Of a stretch of DNA of 64,000 nucleotides, positions 40,201 through 61,589 are shown one piece after another. The position numbers and the translations under genes are program-made. Source of the DNA: Xiphias gladius (taxonomy: Eukaryota > Chordata > Actinopteri > Istiophoriformes > Xiphiidae); NCBI RefSeq assembly GCF_016859285.1, contig NC_053422.1, positions 11,145,501 to 11,209,500 on the forward strand, written 5' to 3'. The notes under the pieces were generated by a model that was given only the letters and a program-made list of their open reading frames with translations, was not told where the DNA came from and made no database searches. Every line of letters starts with the position of its first letter. Position 1 is the first letter of the stretch.

Positions 40201-43200
40201 TTCAAATTTCGGGAACTGCTCTTAATTATTTTCTTTATAAGAGGACTGATACCTCTCATGTCTGTACACTAAATATGAAGCTACTCAACAGAGCCAGGCT
40301 AGCTGTTTCCCCCCATTTCCATTCTTTATGCTAAGCTAAGCTAACTGGCTGCTGGCTGTAGCTTCATATTCAGACAGACATGAAAGTGGTGTCAGTCTTT
40401 TCATCTAACTCTTGGCAAGAAAGCGAATAATTTCCAATTTAAGCTCATACTTCAAGATATCTTTCCCCCAGATTTAAGCTCTGATTGTCGCTTGTTCAGT
40501 CACAAACGTTTCAAATTACTGAGAAATACTTAAGTTTTCAGGGTCTTTCACGTTCCCTGATCCAGTTGCAGCCCTCAGAGCTCAGGCCCAGCCCAGGCCT
40601 ATACACAGGTGAAATTGTGAGACAACAGTCTCAACATAATGCAAAATGTAAAGAGCGTCTTAGTGCATTTATATGTAAATATCCTCGTTTCAGAGTTGTC
40701 TGTGCTGAAAGTGAACATCTACACATTAGTACTATCCCTTTTCTAAACCTAATGCCAAAATATATTGTGGGAGGAAAGAAAAAAAGAAAAAAGAAAAAAA
40801 GTGACCTCTCTTTTCAGATTTATTCTCTGACGTGCAAATTTAAGAGACCTTTTAAACATGGTATAGCAGGAAAGGTACAGGTGTAATTAATAACATGAAC
40901 AATGGCTGTATCCCATGTAGTTTTGTCATTTCCAGGGCCTTTACACTTACATGTAAACAAGCCATCTTTAAGGTCATTAGTTCTACCAGGGCTTTTACTG
41001 CTTGATAAATGTTCAAATGTCATCCATGACAAAGGTCTATTAACGTTGAAACAACTCACACTTTCATTTCACATTCACAATATGATTGGAGCCACATAAA
41101 CAGGACAATAATTCCAGTGTTTCTCCTGCTCTACAGGGGCAAACACAGGCTAAAGCATATTTCCTTTGACAACTTTCCAAATGGAGTAGACCTTCATCCT
41201 CGCTAATGAATTTCTTAGAAGAAAGAAAGAAAGCTGCTTGACCAACGTCCTTTGATTTTTGTGAAGGAAATGCTGATTCAAGGGTGTGAAAATTATAATT
41301 CTTACATGTCTCAAGGTAAATAATTATGGGGATGAAAAGTCAAACTAAACAAATGATGTAAAAACTAAAATGTGCATAAAGATTAAATCATGACAAATGC
41401 AAACAAAATGGGAATGTTTGAGCAAGTGCAGGATCCCACTGCAACATACTTAAATTGTCACACATCTTTTGCTAAAATGTGAGAAAAAAATAATGTCCAG
41501 GGGCTTTTGTATATGTAGCAGTCCAGTAGTACCTGTATAACTCCAAGATCTCAAAATAATGCATAATGAACATAACTCTTTAAGTGAATGTGATTACGTA
41601 AAATTAAAAAAAGATTATGTGGATCTTGCACCTGCTCATCAAAAAAAAACAAAATAAAACAGAAAAACAAAAAAGGAAAGACAAGACATCCAGAAAACAA
41701 CAGAAAGGAACACAAACATTGGGGGGTAGACAAGTTTGGTCCTTGAGAATTACACCAAACCCTCCATCTTTACATGGATTTTTATTCCCTCCTCTTATTG
41801 TAGCATGATTAAAGACCCTTGACCCAACTACAATTCAGAAATGCTCTGAGTGCATCATCTTTCATAACCTCAATACCAAGAGTAAGATCTATTTTTTCTG
41901 ACAGTTTTCCCAGCAGAGACGTTATTTTAGATTTTTAATTTCAATAGATTTTAAAACCCAAGGACCAGGCTTGGGAGCCCCATGATATTTCAGGAGTGAT
42001 TTAAAGGGTCTGATATCCAACATAAGTCTTTCTTCGACCAATCACGTAAGCGATCACTACAATGAGAATCAAGCCAGCCAGAGCAGCGCCAACAATGATT
42101 GGGATTAAGATGCTGGTGTCATCCAATGAACATTCATGAGCTGCAGATAAAGAGAGAGTCAGTCAACAGGTGAAACAGTGATTTTCTGAATGACAACACA
42201 TTGTGAGAGACAAGAGTGAAGCAGCAGTTCAGATTATTCAGCATTTTAAAGACAGTTGAGCTTTCCTATTTTCTCTGCTCTAAAGCCTTCACATAGCACT
42301 GTAGTCACTGAGGTAATTTGGATGTCTTTGAAGTGATCAGGAAAACAGGTATTAACCAGTCACTTTTCAGGTGGCTGAGCCTGGGATGGGTTTGATTAAA
42401 TAAATTATATATTTGAAATTTTCTCTAATTTCTGCTTTATCCCTGAGAAATACTGGATACTTCACTTGCCTCTAAAAATCCTTCACCGGACTTGTGATGA
42501 GGGGTCGTGAGCAGATACCGCTTCATTTTTAAGGGAAGGAAGCTAAAAAAGTCCAGAACCACTAATTTTAAGTATTAAATATTAAATGGCTAATTTCATA
42601 TCATCTTTTATCAAGAAATAACAAAACTAAATCTGGTCTTTTACTAAATGGCCTGCTGATGGTCTAATGTGTCACAGGCAGAAAAAGAAAAAAGCTTGTG
42701 TTTCATTTTTACATCTGCTTTAATTGAAGGGAGTATACAATGTTTCACAAACTGTCCGAGGTTTGGCTGCACTTCACACCTCATACTTAATAAAAACAAT
42801 GTAGTGCTTTATGTTTTCGTCAGACAAGAGAGCTCAAACTATGTTAAACTGCATTTGACATAAATGTAAATTCGCTTGAAAACAAATTTTAAAAAAAATA
42901 TATACATTTGGCTTGATATGTACAAGACTTAAGTTTTAAGACTTAAATTCTTATTATCATCATTATTATTTATGCGCTTGAATTAGACATCTTTGATTAA
43001 ACCAAACTGTGACTGTCTGGTAGTGATTGTCAATAATACAAATTTAAAAACTAAACTACATTGTTTATCATTTAAATAGACAACAAATTTTAAACTTGCA
43101 ATCTTAAATGTTTTTTGCCTCTTTTGGGAAAAGTAACTGCATTACTTTTATTGTCTTTAATTGATTTATATTTGGGACTATTTATTCATATCTTGCACTG

Positions 43201-46200
43201 CCATTTCTATTGTCCTGTTCTATCTCATTCAATTTTAGCTTATTGTTATATTGAATTTTATTTGACTAATTTTACTTGTCATACTTGTATTTTTAAATTT
43301 CCTTTTTTATTATTTTCTTAATGCCTTTTTTGTCTTATGTAAAGCACTTAATTGCCTTGTTGTTGAAAGCTGCTATACAATTAAACTTGCCTTGCCTGAA
43401 AACACTGTATTATAATATTATCCAAAATTGTGGACTGCAGCTATTATTTAAAAAAAAAAAAAAAAAAAATTACCTTTAAACTAACATACTTTCAGTACCA
43501 ATTTTCAAATGACATCCAGTCCTTGTAGTGGCAAAAAACTAACAATAAAATCCTCCAATAAAATCATTGCACTCATTTCATCCTATACAACAAAGCCATT
43601 TTCCCCAGACTCTTAAATATGAAACAGGTTAATCATGCCCTTGTCAGCAGCACAGGGTCTTTTTTAAGAGACATTAAAGAATAACCTACCTGTACTGAAA
43701 ACATCCTTCGTGACTCCAAAGGGCTGCACTTGTAGGTTGAAGGTGTAGAGGGTGAGCACGTTGGTGATGGTGTAGTTCTGCTCCTTGTTACACATGTAGG
43801 AGCTGCCAATAGCTGCCTCCCACAGACTCAGGTTGGTGTTAACCTCAGAAAACTCCACACCTTAAAATAAAACGCACAGATATAAAGAGAAACACAACAT
43901 TAGCTTGCTTCTCAGTGCGGTGCCTGGTCTACGTAGGTAGATGTGATTCTTCTATTTACCAGAGGTTGTCTTTGCGGTGAAGTTGAGAGCATGTAGTTGG
44001 AATTTCGTTGTGTTCTGTTTGAAGAAAAACAAAAATTAAAAAAAAAAATTTAGAAGCAGAAAGAATTCCTTTTGAATGAACGAAAATCCCACCCTGGCAG
44101 CTATCTCAGCTACCAAGGGCTAAGCTAATCAGAGCCTTACATTTCCCATCTCTTTTTTGGATGACGAGTGATACTGTCAGTGTACATTTACCATTTTGTT
44201 GCTTCCTGTCAATTCTGTGGCTATATAATGTCAGTAACCATGCTGCGGCAAGTTTTTATCCTTCTAATTAAGGGATTCCAAATAAATGATACATGGACAG
44301 ATTGTATTGTTGGGCTTCTTTGAAAAAATAGAAATTATGATTTCCATATTTAGCAAATAGCATTACAAATCTGTGCGGAGCTGATCTTAGTATATTTATT
44401 ACTGCAATAATCAGTAACGTTATATCTACACCTCTGTTTCAAACTTCCCTCACTCAGTCATAACACCTCAACATCACATTGCAATTTAGGCATGCATGAA
44501 AAGTAGTTATAGCAGAAAAGTTTATATGGACTAGCTGAAAGTGATGGCTAAAGGGTTCAAATGCGTCTGACATTCAGAGTGGCAGCAGTATGGCTGCAAA
44601 TTTGACCAAAACTACTGAGGGGGGGGGGGATTGAACTTCAACCAGGCTTAAACATGAACTATTCCAGTATCACTGGTGGGTAGAGGCAAAACAAGGCTGG
44701 GAATCACTAATCTAATTAATACACAACATTTAAATTTAAATAACTGACATTTCTCAGTTATCACAATCCCCTCCTGTCCTGTATATCCCAACCCATCGTG
44801 TTCCATGTGAAGATTTACAGCAATAAATGGTGTTCAACAATAATAACACCGCTCTCACATCTGTTCCGTAAATAGGTAGCTAGAGCCAGCAGCCAGCTTA
44901 GGGGCACCTAGCCTGGCTCTGTCAAATAACAAAAGCCACCTACCAACGCCTCTAAAGCTCACTAATCAACATGTTATATCTTGTTTAACTCGTACACAAG
45001 CTGAACAGTAGAACCAATCATTCAGTGTTTTATATATGGTTGTGTGTTGGACTATTTCTTGACCAGGACCAGTTGCCAGGCAACCAGTGGAAACACCAAT
45101 AAGTTGCTGGTCACGGGCAAGAAATAGTCCAACACGTAGCTCCCCATAAAATGGTGAATTGTTGTTTTGTTGTTTATGCTACGCAGAGAGAGCGAGACTA
45201 GCATTTCCATGTTTCCAGTATTTGTGCTAAGCTAACCAGCCACTGGCTGTAGCTTCATATTCACCGTACAGACAGTGGTATCAATCTTCTCGTCTAACGC
45301 TTGGCAAGAAAGCAAATAAGTGCGTTTCGCAAAATGTCAGACTATTCCTTTAAAGCTAACCCTTAAACCAGAAAACACACAGACAATGTCACCATTTGAT
45401 AGAACACCACCTGTTGTTCTATCAAACGGATATTAACATATTGTCAAGGACTTACATTGGTGAAGGTGAACATGATGGTCATCGTGTTTGACACCAACTG
45501 CAGCTCGCTGCTGTTTACTCCACATGATCCAGAGACTTTGGTCATGTTGGGCTCGAGGTTCATCTCCTGATATTTCTATGCCAGAGGGAAGAGAAGGGAA
45601 TCAAATCAGCACGGTCTGTGGAAGAAAATCTGTATATCATCTGGAAAAGATAATGATTACAGTGTTATGATTCTGTGTTTATGAACATACCTCTCCTTGC
45701 TTGATACCAATCCGCAGGCCAAAGTTGGCCAACAGACAGAATGTGCTGTTATCCGACTTGATGCTGTACTTCCCAGTGGTAGGAGTGGGGAGGGTGGGGG
45801 TCGGGGTGGTGGTAGGAGGAGGGGCAGTGGAAGTGAAGTTTGTGACAGGAGCTGCAGTGGCTGTACTGGTGGCGGGAGTAGTGGGCGGAGCAGGGGTTGT
45901 GGGTTGATCAGCACTACAAGAGGTTACTGTGTAGGGAGAAAACAGACAGAATAGATCATCAATAGAAACGGGAGAGAAATATTACAGCCAGGATGAGATG
46001 TGTCATCGCATCTGCACTTACTGTTTTCACTCTTGCTGCCATTACTGACAAAAGCCTGTATGAGCACGTCCGACAGTGTCATATTGACCAAATCAGCCTG
46101 GATCATGTCTTTACTCTTACATGAGTAGCAGGTATCCACGCCTACATTTGTAATCTGAGGCTTCATGGTCACAGAAACAGTTTCTAAAAGAAATTCAGAA

Positions 46201-49200
46201 AACACATCAGCATCAGTGCAATGCCCTTCGTCCATGTGTATGCTTTTCTGGCACTTTTGGCAATGTGAGGTGCAGCAGTTACCATTTGATAAAGACTCAG
46301 GGAAGTGGGTTGAGTCACTGAGATTGTAGGAAAAGGTGATGGAGTCTGCCTGGTACACTTTTCCATTCATGACGAAGTTCACACTCCAGGAGTGCCCCGT
46401 TCCGAAATTAAGCTTCAGCGTTGAGCTTGTAGTGTCACATTTACTTCCATCTGTCGTGACTTCATTAGGAAGTGTAAACTCGATTGTTTTATTCTGAAAT
46501 AAGAGCAGAGTGTAACCTTATTTAACAGGACTGTATAAGTTTAATGTTAAAATGTTTAACAGCAGACTTGACAGAACTCAAGGAAACAACTTATAGTTTT
46601 AGTGCCTGGGACAGACACACTGATGTGCTTAGTATCAGTATCAATGCTTAGTATCATTCAAATTATGCAAAAATATCTGCCTCTGAGAAAGTAACTTGTA
46701 CTTTAGTATGTTAATTGTTCATCTTATGTGCTTGACAAAAATAATAAATCTGACATAAAGTCTAAATTCTTTCTCAAAATTATGAACATTCCTTTGAGCT
46801 GCTTTCAACAGTACAACGAAGGACATAACAATCGCAGGATATGCGACAGGAAAACATACTAACTGAAATGCTGAATAGCAAGAATCTATCCGCTTTGTTG
46901 TGGATAAACTTGTTTCCCCCTTTTCATGATGACATTTGCTTCCACGAGAGTCGTCTGATAGTCGTGCTATTGAGGTAGCCTGAGAAGAGCAAAGCTTCTT
47001 TGCTTTGCTTTAATTTCTTAAGTATACTCTGTAGGCTGATAGTGTGACTAAAACCAGAAACTCACCCTATCGCCAGCAACTTCATAGGAGACCGAGAAGC
47101 TGACATTCAGATTGGCATAGAGGCATAACATGTCCTCTTTGTCTGTCACATTCACCTCAACGCCATGTGACAGCTGGAAGACTGAAAAAAAAGAAGAAAG
47201 ATTAAACTATTTTTTTCGACTACATATAATTATAATTTATAAAAGAAAAGAGTCCGGTTGGAATTTAAAAAAGTGGAAGCTCATGGACACTTCATATTCA
47301 GTCTGTCTGTTCCAATATGAGAAACTAATAACTCACATTTTTAGGCAAAAAACCAGCAAGGCACTACCACAATCCTTGAGCTGACGTCGGTTAATCTGCG
47401 CAGCCAATGCCATGTACTAAAATACTACTTGGATCAGTTAATTATCCATTTTCCAAATGGTACAAATGTTGGCACAAGACCTTGATTTTAGGTAACTACT
47501 TAAGTGTACAAATGCTGAGTGGACTGAAGCTGACAATGACACACTATTGTAACATTGTAAAATGACACTGTACTCTTCAAAATACATTTTAAGTCATACC
47601 TGCAACAAAGCCTTTTACCTTTCCACTTAAGTCTGAGAAGCAATACAATGTATCAGAAGAGAGGCCAAAGTCCAATCAAATTATCTATATGGTTTTGAAA
47701 GAAGGATGTGTCATCAGCTCAACTGCCTGCCTGCTCCAACCCCCTGGTAACATAAACTTGTAAAGCACTCACTAACACAGATGTTTGTGAACTAGCTATA
47801 AAAATACTGTATTTTTACTGGAGTGTCTGGTTTGGAGACATAACGTTGGCAAAGTTACACCTCACCCAAGAATATTTGTTCTACGCTTTAGTCTTTTTCA
47901 AGCAGTTGATCTTCAAGTGTCACAGAAACTGATCATAGATTCTGGTACATTGCAACTCTTTTTTTATTGACATTTTCAATTAACACGAGGGGTTGACATA
48001 GGTGACATTATACTTGTACAGGAAAAAGGATCTATCAATGACAAATGCAATATATGTCATGTTACATCTTACAGATATGTAGTCCATTTTTCCCCCCCGT
48101 ATTTTAAACATTGATGGTATCGCAGTCTTAAGGTAAAGGCCATTTTTTCATACAGTTTATTTCATGACAACTGCAGTCCAGTTGTCCTTTGTTGGAGGGT
48201 TTGGCTGCAGTCATTTCCATGTGATGACTTTCTTGCTAGTACCCAGGAGGATATTAAAGAGATATTCATCCTGTGCCATGAATTTGTCTGGGATTTTGCA
48301 CAGGTATAATGTAACAAAAGAGCCATCAGCTTTTACATCAAAACATCTCTGTTTGACATACTCAGTAGTGTAGATTTTGGAGTTTTGTATCCTATTACAC
48401 AGTAGAGCTGAAACAATTAGCTGATTAATAAACTAGTTGACTGACTGAGAAGTAATCAACAACTATTTTGATAACTGACTAATTGTTTAGGTTGTTTTTC
48501 AAGCAAAAAAAGTGAAAGACTACACATTCTCAGGCTTCTGCTTCTGCTTCTCAAATGGCAGGGTTTTCTGCTTATCCTTTTTGTCAGGTAGAACAGTAAA
48601 CTTAATATATTTGGGTTTTGGACTTTTAGTCAGATAAAACGAGACGTCTGAAGACATAACGTCGGATTCCTCAAAGCTGTGATTGGCATTTTTCAATATT
48701 TGGACATTTAATTCACAGGGAGATTAATCGATAATGAAAATAATCCTTGGTTACAGCTCTAAATGTTTGATATGTTTTAAATCTTATATGCACTAGACCC
48801 TACATTTTGGAGGATTTTTTTTTGATAACACATTTTCAATGTATGATAAAAACAGGGGCAACATAGCTGAAATTCCAATGATTAGGTCACAGAAGCTGAT
48901 CGGTCACAGAATATGGCGTTTGATTGAGTGTTTTCCATGCACATTAGTATCCTGGTTTTGAGTCTTACCCTGTTTTGATCATATTTGCAATACATAGAAC
49001 ATGAGAAACCTGATTATTCATATCTCTGTACACACGATTCTAACAATATTCAGGTTTTCTGATCATCTGTGTGCAGAAGTGTCTCGATATCTCATCATGT
49101 GAGCCACAATGTTCTGCACCAACAGAGAATTTTCAGAAACCTAGATAAAAAGGTATCTACATGCCACAATATCCTGGTTCGTGTACGAGAACTCCAGGCA

Positions 49201-50449
49201 ACATATCCAGGTTTTTAAAATCCAGTATAGGACCTTATTCAGGTTTCTGAAAACAGGACAAGTTGTTTACATGCGCAAAACCCCGATCAGTACCAGGATT
49301 CTCGTATGCATGTAAACGCACTCAATGTATTTTTTCTGCCTTGGAGATGAACTCTCAAGAAAAACTACCTCATTATAAGCAAACTACAACATTTCTGACA
49401 AAACTAGTTTACACCAGCGCAGCAAATAACTGAACGCAACATTAGCTAGAATCAACAGAAGAATCTACAGTTAATCCCTCATTTAAAACGCTCATTTGAC
49501 ACGAAAGGTGATCTTTTTTATAGTGATGGCTGCTCGAAGTCATAATTTATTATTTTTTTCATGCACTTTTTACGTATTTTGTGTCAGTTAGGATAGCAAA
49601 TTTGCTAAATCACATAACGTTAGCTCAACGGCAACTCGTTCTAGCTTTAGTCACATGCTAACTTACTGTAAACCTCCAACGGCTGCTAATGCTAACTATT
49701 TTAGCCAGTTGACACAAGGAGTTTTATGTTGTGACAACGGGGTTGTAAACGCCATTTTTACTCTATTAACCTTGGTGGTTTTGGCCAGCGTCATTTAGCA
49801 GCAGGAATGACAATGACTTATCAATAACTCGAACTGCAGCTTTCAAAACAAGCGTTATCCAATCTGTAAGCTAACGGCTAAGTAAACTAACTGGCCAACA
49901 TATTACGAAATAGCAGTAGTTATAACATTAACGCTAGCGTGACAATTCTTTTTTTTTTTTAATGCATAGTATGGTTGTCATGTGGTAGTAAGAAAAGATT
50001 AATAGCAGTTGTGTGGCTAAATGCGGCGTTTTGAGCTACACCGTCTGGGTGTTTCAGTTTTATGTTGTTGACGTAGGTAACAATTAGCAATCAAGCTAAG
50101 CTACATTAGCACAACATCACGACTAGACTGCTCCTCCAAGGAACAGCTTATAATGGTTTTTAAGGCCTTAAATTCACTCCAACAGAACACATTCATGTCA
50201 ATAAAATAAAAGACCAGTGGCTAAAATTGGATGTTCTTTAAATCTCTTTTCAGCAGCATTTAGCCTGAGCCCAGCAGCACCAGGCCCGGAGAGTCCCGCA
50301 AGTTTAATCACATCACTTCTGCGAAAGGGACTGCAAATTTATTTATTTTTTTTAATCACTTTTTACAGTTGATTTAAAGGTTAATTAACGTGATGATACA
50401 TACCGATCCCAAAGGCAAGGAGCCAAGCAAATGCAGTATATCGGGACAT
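37137..50449 (-). CDS. LAMP2: Lysosome-associated membrane glycoprotein 2
   Basis: A type I glycoprotein of the lysosomal membrane, needed for autophagosome fusion and, in one isoform, chaperone-mediated autophagy. Common exons on the minus strand: 50404-50449, 47066-47181, 46283-46493, 46022-46183, 45691-45926, 45456-45566, 43960-44014 and 43690-43860. These then join one of the last exons 42001-42140 (B), 38791-38933 (A) or 37137-37279 (C). Totals are 415 aa (B) or 416 aa (A, C). The signal peptide is [20 protein letters not shown]. Two luminal LAMP domains flank a Pro/Thr hinge ([14 protein letters not shown]) in exon 5. Domain 2 cysteines lie in [23 protein letters not shown] and the last exon (EC). 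Domain 1 shows an extra Cys (DTCYSCK). Many N-x-S/T sites are present. The start at 50449 is the only ATG ahead of a signal peptide. The introns carry several repeats. Confidence 0.97.
37280..38790 (-). other. Region between LAMP2 A and C last exons
   Basis: Holds the 3' UTR of the A form and two inverted halves of the 'GCTAAGCTAA' foldback element (37525-37760 and 38440-38631). There is no coding sequence. Confidence 0.6.
37525..38631. mobile_element. Foldback element, family 'GCTAGCCTGGCTCTG', copy 1
   Basis: The left half has AATATTTTGGGAAATACAC, CTTATCTTAGCATGAAGAC and GCCAGAACCTCTAAAGCTC. The right half, in opposite sense, has GAGCCGGGCTAGCCATTTCC, TTTGTGCTAAGATAA and CATTTCCCAAAATGTGG. 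The two halves flank about 0.7 kb that includes a poly-A run at 38268-38285. Related copies lie at about 40215-40440 and 44845-45353. Confidence 0.65.
38791..38933 (-). CDS. LAMP2: LAMP2 alternative last exon, A type
   Basis: Acceptor GTCTAG|CT, then 46 codons and TAG. It encodes [10 protein letters not shown], a TM ([21 protein letters not shown]) and the tail [14 protein letters not shown]. The LLAYFIG block and GYE-x-F end correspond to human LAMP2A. Basic residues (RKR) sit where human has KHHH, the part that binds substrate proteins in chaperone-mediated autophagy. Calling it A-type rests on these matches. Confidence 0.9.
40215..40440. mobile_element. Foldback element, family 'GCTAGCCTGGCTCTG', copy 2 (shorter)
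   Basis: CAGAGCCAGGCTAGCTGTTT, TATGCTAAGCTAAGCTAAC and GGCTGTAGCTTCATATTCAG match the copies at 37525 and 44845. Confidence 0.65.
41781..41786 (-). promoter_or_regulatory. Candidate LAMP2B polyadenylation signal
   Basis: AATAAA on the minus strand, about 0.2 kb after the B-type stop codon. Confidence 0.45.
42001..42140 (-). CDS. LAMP2: LAMP2 alternative last exon, B type
   Basis: Acceptor TCTGCAG|CT, then 45 codons and TAA. It encodes [12 protein letters not shown], a TM ([19 protein letters not shown]) and the tail [13 protein letters not shown], almost the human LAMP2B end (RRKSYAGYQTL). LAMP2B is the form lost in human Danon cardiomyopathy. It is one codon shorter than the A and C exons. 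Confidence 0.95.
42141..43689 (-). other. LAMP2: LAMP2 intron 8 (before B exon)
   Basis: An AT-rich intron. At about 43130-43397 is sequence ending GTAAAGCACTTAATTGCC, then TATACAATTAAACTTGCC and TTGCC, which resembles the 3' tail of a teleost LINE/SINE. A poly-A run lies at 43450-43469. There is no coding exon. Confidence 0.55.
44845..45353. mobile_element. Foldback element, family 'GCTAGCCTGGCTCTG', copy 3 (complete hairpin)
   Basis: The left arm (CCTAGCCTGGCTCTGTCAAA, GCCTCTAAAGCTCACTAA) and right arm (TTTGTGCTAAGCTAACCAGC, GGCTGTAGCTTCATATTCA) are in opposite orientation. The centre is itself an inverted repeat: TGTTGGACTATTTCTTG at 45046 and CAAGAAATAGTCCAACA at 45118. It lies in a LAMP2 intron and is non-coding. 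Confidence 0.75.
48402..48765. mobile_element. Short inverted-repeat element, family 'AATTAGTTGATCAA', copy in LAMP2 intron
   Basis: Starts AGAGCTGAAACAATTAGCTG and ends GATTAATCGATAATGAAAAT, then GGTTACAGCTCTAA, so the ends are inverted (AGAGCTG / CAGCTCT). Inner words GGGTTTTGGACTTTTAGTCA and CTGATAAACT-type sequence recur, reversed, at 57182-57545. Confidence 0.7.
48924..49325. mobile_element. Short inverted-repeat element (about 0.4 kb)
   Basis: The left end TTGAGTGTTTTCCATGCACA, then TTAGTATCCTGG, is mirrored at the right by CCAGGATTCTCGTATGCATG, then TAAACGCACTCAA. The imperfect terminal repeats are about 33 bases long. It has no coding capacity. Confidence 0.7.
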
Positions 50450-51604
50450 GGTCGCCTGGTAGTTTGGAGTGTCAGTCACCGGAGAGAATGTGGAAAAAAA
50501 CTGCCCAGCAGGGACGCTCAGTCAGCGGTGTCTGAGCTGTAGCAGGGCCGCCGCCGGCTGTACCAGAAAATGTAAGTCACATGACAGGGACCAGTGTGTC
50601 AAACCGTGAAGAGGTGTGGACTACAGTCTAGCTTTAACCACCCCAATCCAGCCTTCACAGAGTTAATTAATGTACTGTATGCATTTCAAAGGATGGCAAG
50701 AATGTGTATATTTAATGGCTTCAGAGAAAAAAAAATGCTTACTAATGGGTTGCTTTCTAAAAGACGGTGAGGTGTGTTTAGAAAACAATGATTAATAAAA
50801 GAAAACCCGATTGAAACAGTTATTTTAATCTGAAGCAGTAAATCTAACAGACTCATACAAACAAGGGCATGTCTAATCAATGATATTTTTCCTCATATTT
50901 TGAGGCGATCCACTCCCACTTTTCAGCAAAGGCCTGCAAGCCCCATAGGGAAACTTACAAAAAAATATAGTGTGTGTACTGTATGTGGTATGATACCAGG
51001 GAAGATGAAGAAATGGGCTCTGATGGGGTTGTGCTTTTAGTATACATCCTAAGGGTTAACAAAAACCTAAAAAGCCTTTGACTGTCAGATGGGATCATGT
51101 CACTTTTGTGAAGTATGTACAAACACGTACAAAGAAAAAACAAATGAGAAACTTAAATGCATATACTTGTACTGTTTTAGCAGCTTGAATATACCCTATA
51201 ACAAAAGAAGTGCTCCTTTTTTTTGGCACAAAGTCTGCTTTGAACGCTGCGTGTGTTCATGATCACAGCTTGATCGAATGGCTACATGGCCTTAAAAACT
51301 GTAAAACTTTTCTTCAGGATCACACATTTGACACAGATATCGCCCAATTGTCGAGTCTCTAATCTGAATGTTAGCCCAATAGTCCCACATTGACACTGGC
51401 TTAATAAACAAGCATCAGTTTAATTTTTTTGATCCTTTTTTTTCCTCCAACGTGTGGTACATTTAGAGCATTGTTAGGTGTGTCAGAATTTTCTTGGGAA
51501 ACTGAGTGAACAAAAAGAAAAAAAGTGACTTGATAACAGAGCATATTGATTCAAACTATGGACAAAGAAGAATCTAAGTTTGAAAATAAATATTTTTCCT
51601 CTCC

Positions 51605-51638
<34 letters not shown>

Positions 51639-51932
51639 CAAACGGAACAACATCTGAATGTCTTCTTTGTCTGTCCACGGTAGCCCAACTCTCTCAGAGG
51701 CACTGAGAAATATGGAAAATATTCTCTTTTCAATGGGCATGCAGTCTACAGGATCACAAGACCCCTGACAAAAATCCTGTGGAGCAGTATCCATTCACTT
51801 GTCGGTCGCTAGGTTGAAGATGATAATGGTTAACATCCACTGGAGCAAAAGATATAGAGACCGATCCTTCAGAGCAGCTTTCAGCCTTACTGGACCACTC
51901 GCATCTCTTTTTCTCTGTCACTTTTTCTTTTG
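50450..51932. other. LAMP2 promoter and CUL4B 3' flank
   Basis: LAMP2 and CUL4B are in tandem, only 1.5 kb apart. The part next to LAMP2 is GC-rich, with a CLEAR-like box at 50576-50585. The rest, including 30 A's at 51608-51637, should hold the CUL4B 3' UTR. There is no coding sequence. Confidence 0.6.
50576..50585. promoter_or_regulatory. CLEAR-like E-box upstream of LAMP2
   Basis: GTCACATGAC, 127 bases before the LAMP2 start codon, differs by one base from the palindromic CLEAR element GTCACGTGAC bound by TFEB/TFE3. LAMP genes are classic CLEAR targets. The motif is seen directly; binding is inferred. Confidence 0.6.

Positions 51933-61589
<9,657 letters not shown>

Larger units (their letters stand above)
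38934..42000 (-). other. Region between LAMP2 B and A last exons
   Basis: Includes the 3' UTR of the B form (candidate minus-strand AATAAA at 41781-41786), an (AAAT)n tract at about 38997-39019 and a foldback repeat at about 40215-40440. I see no gene. Confidence 0.55.
47182..50403 (-). other. LAMP2: LAMP2 first intron
   Basis: A 3.2 kb intron. It holds a copy of the 'AATTAGTTGATCAA' repeat (48402-48765) and a 0.4 kb inverted-repeat element (48924-49325). The last 0.9 kb is AT-rich with many AGCTAAC/TTAGC words. There is no coding sequence. Confidence 0.6.

Noticed and set aside
45697-45954. Gly/Val-rich and Arg-rich frames on the plus strand
   Set aside because: Antisense shadows of the Pro/Thr hinge exon of LAMP2.
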